DNA of 64,000 nt from Liberibacter crescens BT-1 (GTDB lineage Bacteria; Pseudomonadota; Alphaproteobacteria; Rhizobiales; Rhizobiaceae), in NCBI RefSeq assembly GCF_000325745.1, contig NC_019907.1, positions 1,134,501 to 1,198,500 of the forward strand. The letters run 5' to 3'. This document shows positions 28,192 through 39,309 of this stretch, one piece after another. Below the pieces are notes generated by a model. It ran no database searches. It was not told the origin of the DNA and saw only the letters and a list, made by a program, of their open reading frames with translations. The position numbers were made by a program, and so were the translations under genes. Within the stretch, counting starts at the first letter, position 1, and the number at the start of each line of letters is the position of its first letter.

Positions 28192-28728
28192 TTACCTTGG
28201 AGCCAAAACCATCATCACTTGACGACCTTCAAGTTTAGGATCAGTTTCAACTTTGGCTACATCCTGTATTTGATCTTTAATTTTCATAAAAAGCTTCATT
28301 CCAAGATCTTGATGTGCCATTTCACGCCCACGAAATTTAAGAGTCAGCTTTACCTTATGACCATCTTCAAAGAATCTTCTCATAGCCTTCATCTTGACCT
28401 CATAATCATGAGTATCAATGTTAGGACGCATCTTTATTTCTTTAACTTCTATAATTTTCTGCTTTTTTCTTGCCTCTGCTGCCTTCTTTTGATTTGAATA
28501 TTTTAACTTACCTAAATCCAATATTTTACAAACAGGAGGATTGGTATTTGATGAAATCTCCATAAGATCAAGCCCAGCCTCTTCCGCCATACGTAAAGCG
28601 TCACTAGTACTTACTTCCCCCATATTGTGTCCATCAGCATTTATCAGTTGGACTTTTGGCACACGTATTGCCTTATTCACACGTGGTCCATCTTTTGCAT
28701 ATGGATCCGCCCTAAATATCCTGCGAAT
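28192..28728 (-). CDS. infC: Translation initiation factor IF-3 (ATT start)
   Basis: IF-3 checks the start codon and keeps 30S subunits free. The recognisable protein runs to 178 residues if read from an ATT at 28728: [20 protein letters not shown], matching the start of rhizobial IF-3. A GTG at 28680 would give only 162 residues and lose that conserved segment. An AAGGAG site (28738-28743) lies 9 nt before the ATT, which decides the start. AUU starts let IF-3 repress its own translation in E. coli; the same control is probable here. Further marks are [24 protein letters not shown] and [17 protein letters not shown]. It heads the infC-rpmI-rplT-pheST cluster. Confidence 0.93.
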   Translation of the reverse strand: MRRIFRADPYAKDGPRVNKAIRVPKVQLINADGHNMGEVSTSDALRMAEEAGLDLMEISSNTNPPVCKILDLGKLKYSNQKKAAEARKKQKIIEVKEIKMRPNIDTHDYEVKMKAMRRFFEDGHKVKLTLKFRGREMAHQDLGMKLFMKIKDQIQDVAKVETDPKLEGRQVMMVLAPR

Positions 28729-29194
28729 TGTCTTGTTCTCCTTAATTGTACTCCTGACCTAATTATAAAATGGTATTATCATACATTTGAAGTCAAGAGT
28801 CTAAATCTCTAAACAGCTTATAATTTATTAAATTATAACATTATTTATTTAACTCAGAGGACCTTGATCCTCAATTTTACACAAAGAAAAATAAAATTAA
28901 ACTTTCTACACAAATTGCCATCCAATTATTTCCTCCCTAAACATATAACAAACATTGTATATCTTTTTACTTTAAATCTCAAGCTTACCTATTAACTGGA
29001 GTTATTAAAGCGTCGTTTTACAAATAACCTAATATTCAGTTTTAACCGTTAATTACTGCAAGTATCACATAAAGTATAAAATACATATCTCCAAAATGTA
29101 CCATACATAAAAACATGCTGGATTTATCTGTATGTCCTTGATATAGGCTAAAGGTTGACTTTTAATTATCAAATATCTGTAACCATGAGCAATA
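28729..29194. other. Divergent promoter region of infC and lepA
   Basis: 466 nt without a recognisable gene. It must hold the infC operon promoter (minus) and the lepA promoter (plus). A short hairpin (GAGGA, 6-nt loop, TCCTC; 28857-28872) is the only GC-richer structure. No RNA gene recognised. Confidence 0.4.
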
Positions 29195-31015
29195 ATGTAT
29201 AAAGAACAAAGCCCCCTTTCAAACATACGCAACTTTTCTATTGTAGCCCATATTGATCATGGAAAGTCAACACTTGCAGATCGATTGATCCAATATTGTG
29301 GAGGACTTACTGAACGTGAAATGTCAGAACAAGTACTTGATAACATGGATATCGAACGCGAACGTGGTATTACCATAAAAGCACAAACTGTACGCCTTGA
29401 TTATAAAGGAAATGATGGGAAAAGCTATATTCTCAATCTCATTGATACGCCTGGTCATGTGGATTTCACCTATGAAGTCTCTCGCTCGCTCTCCGCCTGT
29501 GAAGGATCTCTTCTTGTTGTAGATGCTAGCCAAGGTGTAGAAGCCCAAACACTTGCTAATGTTTATCAAGCCATTAACAATAACCATGAAATCATAACTG
29601 TATTAAACAAGGTTGATCTCCCTGCTGCGGAACCCGATCGTGTAAAAAAACAAATCACAGATGTAATAGGAATTGATTCAGAAGATTCTATCCTTATTTC
29701 AGCTAAAACAGGTCAAGGCATTCCTGATGTTCTTGAAGCAATAATTCAAAGATTACCTGCGCCCTTAAGTCCCGGAGGAGCAACTTCCCCTCTCAAAGCT
29801 TTACTGATTGACAGTTGGTACAATAGCTATCTTGGAGTTATTGTGATAGCCAGAATTATAGACGGAAAGCTCTCCAAAGGTCAAACAATACGCATGATGG
29901 GAACAGGAGCAAAATATCAAATTGAACGCGTCGGGGTTCTTACTCCTAAAATGGTGGATGTAGAAACTCTTTATCCAGGAGAAATTGGTTTTATTACTGC
30001 TTCTATTAAAGAAGTTTCTGATACCCGTGTCGGTGATACAATAACTGATGATCGCCGACCAACAGCTTTAGCCCTTCCCGGCTTCAAACCTATACAACCA
30101 GTAGTATTTTGTGGCCTATTTCCTGTTGATTCTACTCATTTTGAAAATCTCCGTGCAGCTATAGGAAAATTACGTCTTAACGATGCTTCATTTACATTTG
30201 AAATGGAGCGGTCAGCAGCCCTTGGATTTGGATTTCGATGCGGCTTTCTTGGTCTTCTTCATCTGGAAATTATTCAAGAACGTCTTGAACGAGAGTTCAA
30301 TCTAGATCTTATAGGAACTTCTCCTTCTGTCATCTATCATCTGACCATGCAAGATGGCAGTGAAATAGCGCTAGGAAATCCTGCTGACATGCCAGATATT
30401 GTTAAAATTGCTGAATTCAAAGAACCATGGATTAAAGTAACGATCATAACTCCAGACGAATATCTAGGCTCTATCCTTAAACTTTGCCAAGATCGACGTG
30501 GTATCCAAATTGAAATAAGCTACATTGGCAACCGAATTATCATATCATACGAATTACCTCTTAATGAAGTTGTATTTGATTTTTATGATCGACTGAAATC
30601 TCTTTCTAAAGGATACGCATCTTTTGATTACAGTTTGATAGATTATCGTGAAAGTGATTTGGTTAAATTATCTATCTTGGTAAACGACGAAGTAATCGAA
30701 GCTCTATCTTTACTTGTACACCGTTCAGTTGCTGAAAAGCGTGGAAGAAATATTTGTGAAAAACTAAAGGAACTTATTCCACAACAAATGTTTCAAATTG
30801 CAATCCAAGCAGCTATTGGCGGGCGTATTATTGCTCGTGAAACAGTAAAAGCACGCCGTAAAGATGTAACTGCAAAATGCTATGGTGGTGATGCTACACG
30901 CAAACGTAAACTCCTTGAAAAGCAAAAAGAAGGGAAAAAACGTATGCGCCGCTTTGGTAAAGTAGAAATACCTCAACAAGCTTTTACTGCTGTATTAAAA
31001 AGAACTGATGAATAA
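29195..31015 (+). CDS. lepA: Elongation factor 4 (LepA)
   Basis: Ribosome-associated GTPase that back-translocates tRNA or aids initiation and 30S biogenesis. The 606-residue protein is full length: G1 [17 protein letters not shown]2 [11 protein letters not shown]3 DTPGHVDF, G4 NKVDLP, then domains II, III and V-like, and the LepA C-terminal domain ([20 protein letters not shown]). The ATG at 29195 has a poor ribosome site; a two-codon-offset ATG at 29185 runs into a stop at once. It is monocistronic, with a weak hairpin 142 nt past its stop. Confidence 0.96.
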   Translation: MYKEQSPLSNIRNFSIVAHIDHGKSTLADRLIQYCGGLTEREMSEQVLDNMDIERERGITIKAQTVRLDYKGNDGKSYILNLIDTPGHVDFTYEVSRSLSACEGSLLVVDASQGVEAQTLANVYQAINNNHEIITVLNKVDLPAAEPDRVKKQITDVIGIDSEDSILISAKTGQGIPDVLEAIIQRLPAPLSPGGATSPLKALLIDSWYNSYLGVIVIARIIDGKLSKGQTIRMMGTGAKYQIERVGVLTPKMVDVETLYPGEIGFITASIKEVSDTRVGDTITDDRRPTALALPGFKPIQPVVFCGLFPVDSTHFENLRAAIGKLRLNDASFTFEMERSAALGFGFRCGFLGLLHLEIIQERLEREFNLDLIGTSPSVIYHLTMQDGSEIALGNPADMPDIVKIAEFKEPWIKVTIITPDEYLGSILKLCQDRRGIQIEISYIGNRIIISYELPLNEVVFDFYDRLKSLSKGYASFDYSLIDYRESDLVKLSILVNDEVIEALSLLVHRSVAEKRGRNICEKLKELIPQQMFQIAIQAAIGGRIIARETVKARRKDVTAKCYGGDATRKRKLLEKQKEGKKRMRRFGKVEIPQQAFTAVLKRTDE

Positions 31016-31156
31016 CAATATTCATAACAAACACCCATCTACTAATATAAAATCGGATGCAACTCAATAAAAAGAGTTTGACAAAAAATCCTTGCTTTAA
31101 AAGGAAATTTACTTTTTTTCAAACACCACGCTAAGATTCAATAACTTGTATATTTG

Positions 31157-31179
31157 AATGAGAGAAAAACCCTCTCATT
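31157..31179 (+). terminator. Hairpin after lepA
   Basis: AATGAGAG (31157-31164), 7-nt loop, CTCTCATT (31172-31179), followed by TATG. An 8-bp stem with a poor U-tract; the only plausible lepA terminator before the next gene. Confidence 0.45.
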
Positions 31180-31300
31180 TATGCATATACATATATCTAA
31201 AATTCTTAAAAAATATACCATAAGCTTATTCAAACTCTATATCCATATAAAATGCTACTAAAACATTAATCTCATTGTATAACACTTTTAAGGTTGCAAA

Positions 31301-32095
31301 ATGAAAATTCTCTTTGACACGAATCTCATAACTGCAAATCGTCTTCGTGCTTTCAAAAAAAGGAGTGCTTATGCAGACTTCTTGCTAAAAATTGTTGCCT
31401 CTGAATTAGGGTCTCGTCTTACAATGATTAATCGCAATTTTAATGATGCTGTGGAATTACATGGTACAACTGGTGTTGTTAGTCGTGCTTGTTTAGCAAC
31501 AGGAAAAATTCTCCGTATGAAACGTGTAGAAACAAGCCAAGAATTTTCTTTCGCTGACGAAGAAATCGTTGAAGCACCCTTGGATGAACTTCCTTTAGCA
31601 CCTAAATCAATGGATCTGATATTATCACCATTAAATCTGCATATCATTAATAATGTACCAAAGATTCTCGTTGAAATTCATCGCTCTTTAAAACCCGGAG
31701 GGTTATTTTTAGCTGCGATCCCAGGAGTTGGAACACTTACTGAGTTACGTCAAGCTCTTTTAAAAGCAGAAACAGAAATTAACAGCGGTACTAGCCCACG
31801 GGTTATTCCATTTGCAGACGTAAAAAGTATTGGAGATCTCATGCAACAAGCTGGATTTAGTATGCCTGTTGTCGATCAAGAAATTTATCCCGTATATTAT
31901 AATTCTCTCTTTCAATTAATCAACGATCTGCGAATGATGGGAATGAGCAATCCTCTTGTTGCACGCAGCCGAAAACCTGTTAGAAAATCTTTCTTTTTAC
32001 GCGCTGCTGAACTTTATGAAAAACAAAAAATCAACTTAGACGAGCGCATAGTCGCTACTTTTTCTATTATTTATGCAAGTGGTTGGTCATCTTAA
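31301..32095 (+). CDS. SAM-dependent methyltransferase-like protein (NDUFAF5/BioC-like)
   Basis: A 264-residue class I methyltransferase-fold protein of the alphaproteobacterial family related to mitochondrial NDUFAF5, which hydroxylates an arginine of a complex I subunit during assembly. Marks: the N-terminal FDTNLITANRLRAFKKRSAYADFLL, SMDLILSPLNLHIINNVPKIL and the SLKPGGLFLAAIPG post-motif. The usual glycine-rich SAM loop after the first strand is replaced by LHGTTGVVSRACLATG, so binding may be altered, as in the NDUFAF5 group. Start ATG 31301 with an AAGG site. It stands alone. Role in respiratory complex assembly is inferred from the family only. Confidence 0.75.
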   Translation: MKILFDTNLITANRLRAFKKRSAYADFLLKIVASELGSRLTMINRNFNDAVELHGTTGVVSRACLATGKILRMKRVETSQEFSFADEEIVEAPLDELPLAPKSMDLILSPLNLHIINNVPKILVEIHRSLKPGGLFLAAIPGVGTLTELRQALLKAETEINSGTSPRVIPFADVKSIGDLMQQAGFSMPVVDQEIYPVYYNSLFQLINDLRMMGMSNPLVARSRKPVRKSFFLRAAELYEKQKINLDERIVATFSIIYASGWSS

Positions 32096-32215
32096 GACTT
32101 AAGACTTTCCTTGATTCTTTATAGAAAAGCAATTCAGGTCATAAAAAAGAATATAGAATGTCTTAAAGGCTGATGCGATAAAAGCCTAAAGCAATATATA
32201 TTAAGATTATGTTTT

Positions 32216-33744
32216 TTATTCAAAGCAATATCCTATTTTCTGATTAGAAACTCTAGAGAGTCGCCGAAGGCTATTTTCGGTTTTCTCTCCAGCTAATTCT
32301 TCTAATTTTTTAGGAAATACAAACTGCAAAAGAGGACCTTCTTGGTTCACTTTTCGAATATAAATATACTTGAGAATATCAGGCATTGATGCTGTAAAAA
32401 AATAAATAACACGCAAAATACCCCCCAATAACTTAGCTAGATAGACCAAACGTGGTTTAGCAATGCCAGTTAATGGCATCAAAACATCATGATCTTTTAT
32501 ACCTTTTTGTCGATAATAATTAACAAGCTCAATATAAGCACGACCGGCATGCGTGATTCCTATAAACAGGAGACAAGACATCATAATATCCAATCCACCA
32601 GAAGAAACATATCTGAAACAAGAATGCCCTTGAATATTTGATAAAAGACAAAACACTTTACGATATCGTGCTTCTTCATCGGTTTCTTGTATATCAAAGA
32701 AAGGCATTATTTTGCCTGTCCACTCTACAAGATCATGCGAATATTGTGGAGCATAGGTATACAAAGAACACAAATACTCTGCCTCTAACAGCAAAGGATC
32801 ACGTTTACGCTCACTTTCAGAAAGTTGAGAATATATATAACCTTCTCGTATACCAAACGAAGAAAAAGATACTGCAGAAGGTTCCATAATTTCAATAATT
32901 TCTTTCATTATCAATGCACCAAAAGGTAACAACGAACGCCTGTTTTTAGAAATTTTCTTCCACGCAGGTAGTTTTTTAAATTTTCCCAGGATAATATCGT
33001 TTAAAAATTGATATGTCTGATGAAAGTCAATTTCATATCCATGAATCACAGGTAATGGATAATTATTGATATATAAATGTAATCTAGCAACAGCACGCCA
33101 AGTACCACCAACAGCATAAAAAACTTCTTTTTATGATTTTTTAATAATACTACATTTTTTAAATATTCACGTACATAAGCACCAGCTTCAGACATCATGC
33201 CTTTTTCATAATGTTCTAAAAGAGGAATGCAACCTATTGGTAATGTTATTCCTCCTTTAACAAGATTGCCAACAATACCTGCCAAATCAAGAGAGCCACC
33301 ACCAAGATCTCCAACGATACCGTCTTTAAGAGAATGATGTCCTGAAATTACTCCCATAGATGAATAAAAAGCTTCTTCTTGTCCAGAAAGAACTAATATT
33401 TTTTGTCCAAAAATATCTTCAGAACGACGAATAAACTCAATACCATTCAATGCATCGCGAACAGCTGCTGTAGCTAAAACAAAAACAGAAGTTACAGATA
33501 ATTGACATAAAAGTGCTTTAAAACGCTTTAAGGCTTTTAAAGCACGCTTTATATTATTTTCTTCCATATAACCATTAAAAGAAATGCCCCGTCCTAAACC
33601 ACACATAACTTTTTCATTATAAAATATGACAAGAACTCTATTTATATTTTCATAAATTACTAAACGAATTGAATTAGACCCGATATCTATAACTGATACA
33701 AGAGGGACCTTCTGAGAGTAACTATACCCTGCAGTAAAAAACAT
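32216..33744 (-). CDS. ppx: Exopolyphosphatase, apparent frameshift
   Basis: Removes terminal phosphates from polyphosphate. The first frame (33046-33744) has the Ppx/GppA start VSVIDIGSNSIRLVIYEN, GLGRGISFNG, ATAAVRDALNG and VGDLGGGSLDLAGI. It breaks in the A6 run 33118-33123: with one more base the text becomes KFFYAVGGTWRAVARLHLY, exactly the family sequence. The second frame (32216-33049) continues as the helical C-terminal module (HGYEIDFHQTYQFLND) to give 509 residues, the length of rhizobial Ppx. The ATG overlaps the ppk stop codon by one base (TAATG), so the pair is translationally coupled. Broken gene or base error cannot be told apart. Confidence 0.87.
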
Positions 33745-35944
33745 TAATCTGTGTTCCTATTGCGATCGCGTAAGAATTTAGCTACAAGTTTTGGAACCTT
33801 TGATTCCAAAGAATCTCCCATCCCTGAAAATCCTAAATTGTTCATAAAATATTCCTGAACACTAAAAGCTTCCTCATCTTCTTCTACTTCTAAACGTCTT
33901 GACATTCCTTCTGAAGAAATTTCATAACTCTGCTTATTATCAAGCAAATTGCCGAACATAATTTCTGAAACAACCTTTCTATGAACCAATGGATTACGAA
34001 TAGGAACAAGAACCTCAACTCTCCTATCAAGATTACGTGGCATCATATCAGCAGACCCTATATAGGCAATAGCCTCTTCAGAAGGCAAACCATAACCGTT
34101 ACCAAAACAAAAATACGACTATGTTCGAGGAAACGACCCACTATAGATTTTACTCTAATATTCTTAGATAGCCCTGAAACCTGTGGCCGTAAACAGCAAA
34201 TACCACGGACCACCAAATCGATTTTTACACCAGATTCACTCGCTATATAAAGAGCATCAATAATTTCAGGATCTACCAATGAATTTAATTTCATCCATAT
34301 ACTAGCTAAACATCCAGAATGAGCATATTCGATCTCATCTTGAATATGCTTCAAAATGCGGGGTCGTAATGTGTACGGCGAGAAAGCAACAATCATCTCT
34401 TCTTCTGGTTTACTGTAACTCATAATAAAATTGAAAATATTAGTCATGTCATGAGCTATACTCTTATCACAGGTAAAAAAGGATAAATCTGTATAAACCT
34501 GTGCCACAACTGGATGGTAATTTCCTGTTCCGAAATGACAATAAGTCCGTAATTTTTTATCCTCACGTCGTACGACCATTGACATTTTTGCATGAATTTT
34601 AAGTGTAAAAACACCAAAAACAACCTTAACACCTGCCCGTTCAAGATCCCGTGCACAACGTATATTAGCCTCTTCATTAAAACGGGCCTTCAATTCAACA
34701 AGAGCCGTTACAGATTTTCCTGCTTCTGCTGCAACAATTAATGCGCGCACAATCGGACTATCATTAGAAGTTCGATATAATGTTTGCTTAATCACAAGAA
34801 CATCAGGATCTTGTGCAGCTTGACGCAAAAACTGTACAACCATATCAAAAGATTCATATGGATGATGTATAATTATATCTTGTTCACGCATTGACGCAAA
34901 ACAATCCCTACCATGTTTTCCTAAACAATCTGGAAAACGAGCATTATATTGTTTAAATTTTAAATCTTCACGAGGCAAACACGCTATCTCTGAAAGAGTA
35001 TTAAGTGCTAATAATCCTGAGGAAACAGAAACATAGTTATCTGAAACAGCTAACTTCTTAACAAAAAACTGACGTAATCCTTCTGGCATTCCAGGATTAA
35101 TCTCTATGCGAATTATTGAACCACATCGACGTTGTTCTAAAGCATTTTTAAAAAACAAAACCAAATTTTCTGCTTCTTCTTCAAATTCTATATCGCTACT
35201 ATCTCTAATAATACGAAAAATACCAAAATCCTGTACATTATAACCAGGAAACAATTGGCCTATAAACAAAGAAACAACATCTTCCAAAGGAATATAACGG
35301 GTACCACTCTCATGATTTTGCAATTGTATAAATCTCGAAAGTGTCTTGGAGAGCTGTAATAATGCTATCTTTGGAATATCTTCACTATCACCGACAAGAC
35401 GAATTCCCATCGAAAGAGCAAGATTAGGAATAAAAGGAAAATAATGAACACTATCTATTAATAGAGGTCTAAGAACAGGTAAAATAGATTTTTCAAATAC
35501 CTTGGCAAGCCAACTACGATCTTCTAATGTAAGCTCTTCAAATCGAATAACAGTAATGCCTTCTTTTTCTAAGGATTTTCGTAACATAGAAAAGACAGCT
35601 TGCTGTTCATGCTGCAATATATCAATCTCATGCAATATATTATTTAATTGCTCAGCAGAGGTTTTCCCATCAGGACTCCTGACTGACTCACCTCGCTTTA
35701 CTTGAGCTTCGAGACCTGCAACGCGTACCATAAAAAATTCGTCTAAATTCACTGCGGAAATTGAAAGAAATCTTACTCTTTCTAATAAAGGATGCGCTGT
35801 GTTAAACGTTTCTGCAAGAACTCTTCGATTAAACTGAAGCCATGATACCTCTCGATTAATAAAACGTTGCGAACTCATCCTAAGCTCTTCTCTACTATAA
35901 GACGAAATATCAAATTCATCATATTTCACTGTATGATCAGCCAT
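33744..35944 (-). CDS. ppk: Polyphosphate kinase 1, apparent frameshift
   Basis: Builds inorganic polyphosphate from ATP. The first frame (34058-35944) holds the N and H domains and most of the catalytic C1 domain, with RFINREVSWLQFNRRVLAE at the start, RFNEEANIRCARDLERAG and the phospho-His segment LKIHAKMSMVVR. It breaks at the A5 run 34109-34113. One more base gives SRIFCFGNGYGLPSEEAIAY, matching the family, and the second frame (33744-34088) completes the C2 domain (SADMMPRNLDRRVEVLVPI). Total 733 residues, normal length. It lies between hdaA (81 nt upstream) and ppx, the usual rhizobial order. Confidence 0.9.
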
Positions 35945-36025
35945 AAGATTTGCCTTTTATTACATACAATTTTTTTAGCTTTAAAAGCTCATTCTATTAA
36001 TAATACACTGAAATTAAAACTCCAT

Positions 36026-36766
36026 TTAATCACAATTAACATTTTCTAATTTCATGAGTACTTCAGCTGCTAAAGAACGTGTTATAGCAACACCACGTGC
36101 CAATGCCATCTTATCCAAACTATCTACTAAGTTTTCAGCAGAAGCTAATGAACGCTCCATTCGTTGTACAATATATGCAATTACTCTCTCTTCAACAAAG
36201 AGCTGACGATCTGCAAACATCTTAACGATCACTCGTATCAAAAAATCCTCATCAGGTAAGCCTATCTTCACAACTGTTGCTGCTTGTAATCGAGAATATA
36301 AATCAGGCAAATGCACTGTCCATGATGATGGAAATGTCCTGGAAGTTATCAATAAACTTGAAGACTTTTGATAAACACTATTAATAATATGGAATAATTC
36401 TGTTTCATCAAAATTAACATGATCAGCATCTTCCAAAAGCGCTGGTCCTTGTGTAACAATAAATGCAGAATTTGATCCCTTTGTAGCATGAATTTTATGA
36501 GCTTTACTGATTTTACACCAAACATTGGCAATATAAGACTTGCCAGATCCACGTGGACCAACCAAAATCACTACAGATGAAGGCCAAACCGGCCAAGTAT
36601 CAATAAGATGCACAGCTGCCTCAAGAGATTTTGAGATCAAAATCTCTTCACGACTAATATCATTAATACACGGAGGAAAAGCTAAAGGTAATTGTTTGTA
36701 ATCTCTTCTTTGATATATATCTTCTTTAAGAGATGCTATCCTCTCATTTTTCATAATAAAATCCAT
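36026..36766 (-). CDS. hdaA: HdaA/DnaA-related AAA+ protein
   Basis: A 246-residue AAA+ protein without the DnaA DNA-binding domain, as expected for Hda-type regulators. With the DNA clamp these stimulate ATP hydrolysis by DnaA and so prevent re-initiation of replication. Visible: QLPLAFP (clamp-binding-like QxxLxF motif near residue 22), Walker A VGPRGSGKS near residue 70, a DADHVNFDE Walker B-like region, and SRLQAATVVKIGLPDE (sensor/box VII region). ATG 36766 has an AAGGGG site; Met 5 is a possible alternative. Neighbours ppk (downstream) and purM (divergent) match the order in other Rhizobiales. Confidence 0.85.
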   Translation of the reverse strand: MDFIMKNERIASLKEDIYQRRDYKQLPLAFPPCINDISREEILISKSLEAAVHLIDTWPVWPSSVVILVGPRGSGKSYIANVWCKISKAHKIHATKGSNSAFIVTQGPALLEDADHVNFDETELFHIINSVYQKSSSLLITSRTFPSSWTVHLPDLYSRLQAATVVKIGLPDEDFLIRVIVKMFADRQLFVEERVIAYIVQRMERSLASAENLVDSLDKMALARGVAITRSLAAEVLMKLENVNCD

Positions 36767-37016
36767 AGATGATAGCCCCTTAAAAAATTATACAACTTTT
36801 AATTGAATACCCTTCAATACAAACATTAAAATCTATATTCCAATGTAAAGCACTTTAGTATGATATATGAAAGTGATAAACCAATATAAAAATTACATAC
36901 AAACTCATTATAATTATATTATAAATAAATAAAAAGAATAAATAACAAATCATTTATGTGCTTGCATGAAGTCCATATATATTAAAAAACAGACCAGGCC
37001 TACAAGGAGTGATGCT

Positions 37017-38090
37017 GTGAGTGATCTAACCAAAAACAATCTGACATATCAGAATTCTGGAGTTAATATAAGTGCAAGCAATCTTATGTTAGAAAAGATA
37101 AAGCCGTTTATAAAATCTACCCAACGTTCAGGAGCCAATGGAGAAATTGGTGGATTTGGGGCATTATTTGACATAAAAGCTACTGGGTTTTCAGACCCTG
37201 TTCTTGTTGCCTCTAGTGATGGAATCGGAACAAAACTAAAAATTGCAACAGCAATGAATATGAACAGTACTGTTGGCATAGATCTCGTGGCTATGTGCGT
37301 AAATGATATCATAACTCATGGAGCTGAACCTCTATTTTTCCTTGATTATTTTGCAACTGGTAAACTTGATCCTGATCAAGGAGCTTCTATTATTAAAGGA
37401 ATTACCATAGGTTGTTTTCAAGCAGGATGCGCTCTTATTGGTGGAGAAACTGCTGAAATGCCAGGCCTATATAATAATAATGATTACGATCTTGCAGGAT
37501 TTGCTGTTGGAGCTGTAGAACGTAATCAAATTTTACCTTCTCATGATATTCATGAAAATGACGTCATTCTTGGACTTGCTTCTTCAGGGCTGCATTCAAA
37601 TGGATTTTCATTGGTTCGTAATATTATTAACCTTTCCCAAGTGTCTTTGAAAGACCCATCACCTTTCTCTCCTCATCAAAGTCTAGGAGAAGCATTATTA
37701 ACACCAACCCGAATTTATGTAAAATCTCTTCTTGCAGCGATAAAAAAAACCAACAAAATAAAAGCACTAGCACATATAACCGGTGGAGGTTTTACAGAAA
37801 ATATTCCGCGTATTCTTCCTTCTCATTTAACAGCTGAAATAAATCTCAACTCTATAAAACCACAAAAGATTTTTTCTTGGTTAAAGAAAAAAGGGAATAT
37901 TCTCAATTCTGAAATGTTACGCACTTTTAACTGTGGTATTGGAATGGCTGTTATTGTTGGACAAGATAATGCAACACGAATAACAAAAATTCTTGAAAGT
38001 GAAGGAGAAAGCGTAGTTCATCTTGGACAAGTTATACCCCGTAAGACTGAAATGCCTGAAATTCTCTATATAAATGAGTTATCAGTATGA
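37017..38090 (+). CDS. purM: Phosphoribosylformylglycinamidine cyclo-ligase
   Basis: AIR synthetase, fifth step of purine synthesis. I start it at GTG 37017, because an AAGGAG site lies 7 nt upstream and family proteins begin close to here; an in-frame ATG at 36966 would add 17 unlike residues with no ribosome site. The 357-residue protein has [19 protein letters not shown], the GIGTKLKIA and [12 protein letters not shown] segments, [16 protein letters not shown] and [17 protein letters not shown]. purN overlaps its stop (ATGA), so the two enzymes are coupled. Confidence 0.95.
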   Translation: MSDLTKNNLTYQNSGVNISASNLMLEKIKPFIKSTQRSGANGEIGGFGALFDIKATGFSDPVLVASSDGIGTKLKIATAMNMNSTVGIDLVAMCVNDIITHGAEPLFFLDYFATGKLDPDQGASIIKGITIGCFQAGCALIGGETAEMPGLYNNNDYDLAGFAVGAVERNQILPSHDIHENDVILGLASSGLHSNGFSLVRNIINLSQVSLKDPSPFSPHQSLGEALLTPTRIYVKSLLAAIKKTNKIKALAHITGGGFTENIPRILPSHLTAEINLNSIKPQKIFSWLKKKGNILNSEMLRTFNCGIGMAVIVGQDNATRITKILESEGESVVHLGQVIPRKTEMPEILYINELSV

Positions 38091-38710
38091 TTCGAAAAAA
38101 TGTTGTTATATTTATCTCTGGTGAAGGTAGTAACATGCTCTCACTTATTAATGAGACAGAATTACCAGATTATCCGGCTAAAATTGTAGCAGTTTTTTCA
38201 GATAATATACATGCTCGTGGACTTATGAAAGCAAGAGAAAAAAATATTCCGACATATATATTCCCTCGTGAAAATAACGTGTCTCAAAAAGAACATGAAG
38301 AAAAAATCCTCAAAGAACTTAGTAATATAAAGCCTGATTTTATTTGCCTTGCTGGTTATATGCGGGTTTTAAGTAGCCATTTCATTTCTCATTATAAAGA
38401 TCGAATACTTAATATCCATCCATCTTTGCTACCGCTATTTCCAGGCCTGCATACTCATCGTAGAGCTTTAGAAGCTGGGGTTAAAATTACAGGGTGTACT
38501 GTTCATATCGTAACCGAAGCTATAGACAATGGCCCCATTCTTGCACAAGCGGCAGTCCCTGTTTTTCCTGATGATACTCAAGAAAACCTTGCTTCCAGAG
38601 TACTTTTTGTAGAACACCGGCTCTACCCTTTAACTCTTAAATATATAGCAGATGAGAAACGAGTAATATATGAAAGAAAAAATCTTGGATACCTTTTGAG
38701 CATAAACTAA
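38087..38710 (+). CDS. purN: Phosphoribosylglycinamide formyltransferase
   Basis: GAR transformylase, third step of purine synthesis, using 10-formyl-THF. The 207-residue protein has the start [16 protein letters not shown], then [13 protein letters not shown], the catalytic [18 protein letters not shown] (Asn and His) and [16 protein letters not shown] with the catalytic Asp. Length is normal. The ATG overlaps the purM stop by 4 nt. Convergent with the TadE-like genes; an imperfect dyad in the 50-nt gap may serve both. Confidence 0.95.
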   Translation: MIRKNVVIFISGEGSNMLSLINETELPDYPAKIVAVFSDNIHARGLMKAREKNIPTYIFPRENNVSQKEHEEKILKELSNIKPDFICLAGYMRVLSSHFISHYKDRILNIHPSLLPLFPGLHTHRRALEAGVKITGCTVHIVTEAIDNGPILAQAAVPVFPDDTQENLASRVLFVEHRLYPLTLKYIADEKRVIYERKNLGYLLSIN

Positions 38711-38760
38711 TGTTTATAGACTATATTTTTAAAACTTTATCAATATTTAATCGATAGACA

Positions 38761-39297
38761 TTAAGAAGAACAATCTGAGCAAATAATTTCCTTTCCTTCG
38801 CGTTGACGTAAAGAATCCGTCTTTACAATATTAATTTCACTCCATTGATTACTCAAAAATCCTAACATTTTGTATTGTAAAGAAATTACCGTTGTAACAG
38901 TAAATACTTTTGGATCAGCTACGCTTGGTAGAGGACCTGGATCTTTAGCATTGTTTGGCCAACCCCATTTTTGCACAGTTTGTTTATTATCATCAGTCCA
39001 ATATCCATATACTTTGATGTCCATGTTACTAAAAGCATATGGAAGCATAATAGCTTTTGCCAACTTTTGCATACCCTTAAAGTATAACTGGCTAACATTT
39101 GTTTCTCTTGTACACATATCTGCCATAGAGCTTGAAATCTGTGTCACACGCTTTACTACAGAATAGAGATTTGTTATCTCGTACGTTCCTAAATAAATGA
39201 TAACAAGTAAAGGAAAAATAATAGTCATTTCTATTGCACCAACGCCACTGCGACATTGGAACAAATGGAGTAAATTTTTTCTGCTTTTTATTTTCAT
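38761..39297 (-). CDS. TadE-like pilus assembly protein
   Basis: A 178-residue pseudopilin-like protein of the TadE family. Near the N-terminus it has the cue CRSGVGAIEMTIIFPLLVII: a short basic leader, a Gly-Ala-Ile-Glu segment like the Glu at +5 of pilins, then one transmembrane helix. The rest should be periplasmic. TadE-family minor pilins are processed by TadV and prime Flp/Tad fibres. It follows another TadE-like gene by 12 nt on the same strand. The rest of a tad locus is not in this window. C-terminal CSDC is unusual. Which minor pilin (TadE, F or G) cannot be told. Confidence 0.8.
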   Translation of the reverse strand: MKIKSRKNLLHLFQCRSGVGAIEMTIIFPLLVIIYLGTYEITNLYSVVKRVTQISSSMADMCTRETNVSQLYFKGMQKLAKAIMLPYAFSNMDIKVYGYWTDDNKQTVQKWGWPNNAKDPGPLPSVADPKVFTVTTVISLQYKMLGFLSNQWSEINIVKTDSLRQREGKEIICSDCSS

Positions 39298-39309
39298 AAT
39301 ATTATTTTC

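Noticed and set aside
28541-28762. A 73-codon plus-strand frame opposite infC
   Set aside because: Antisense of the infC start region; no motif and no ribosome site.
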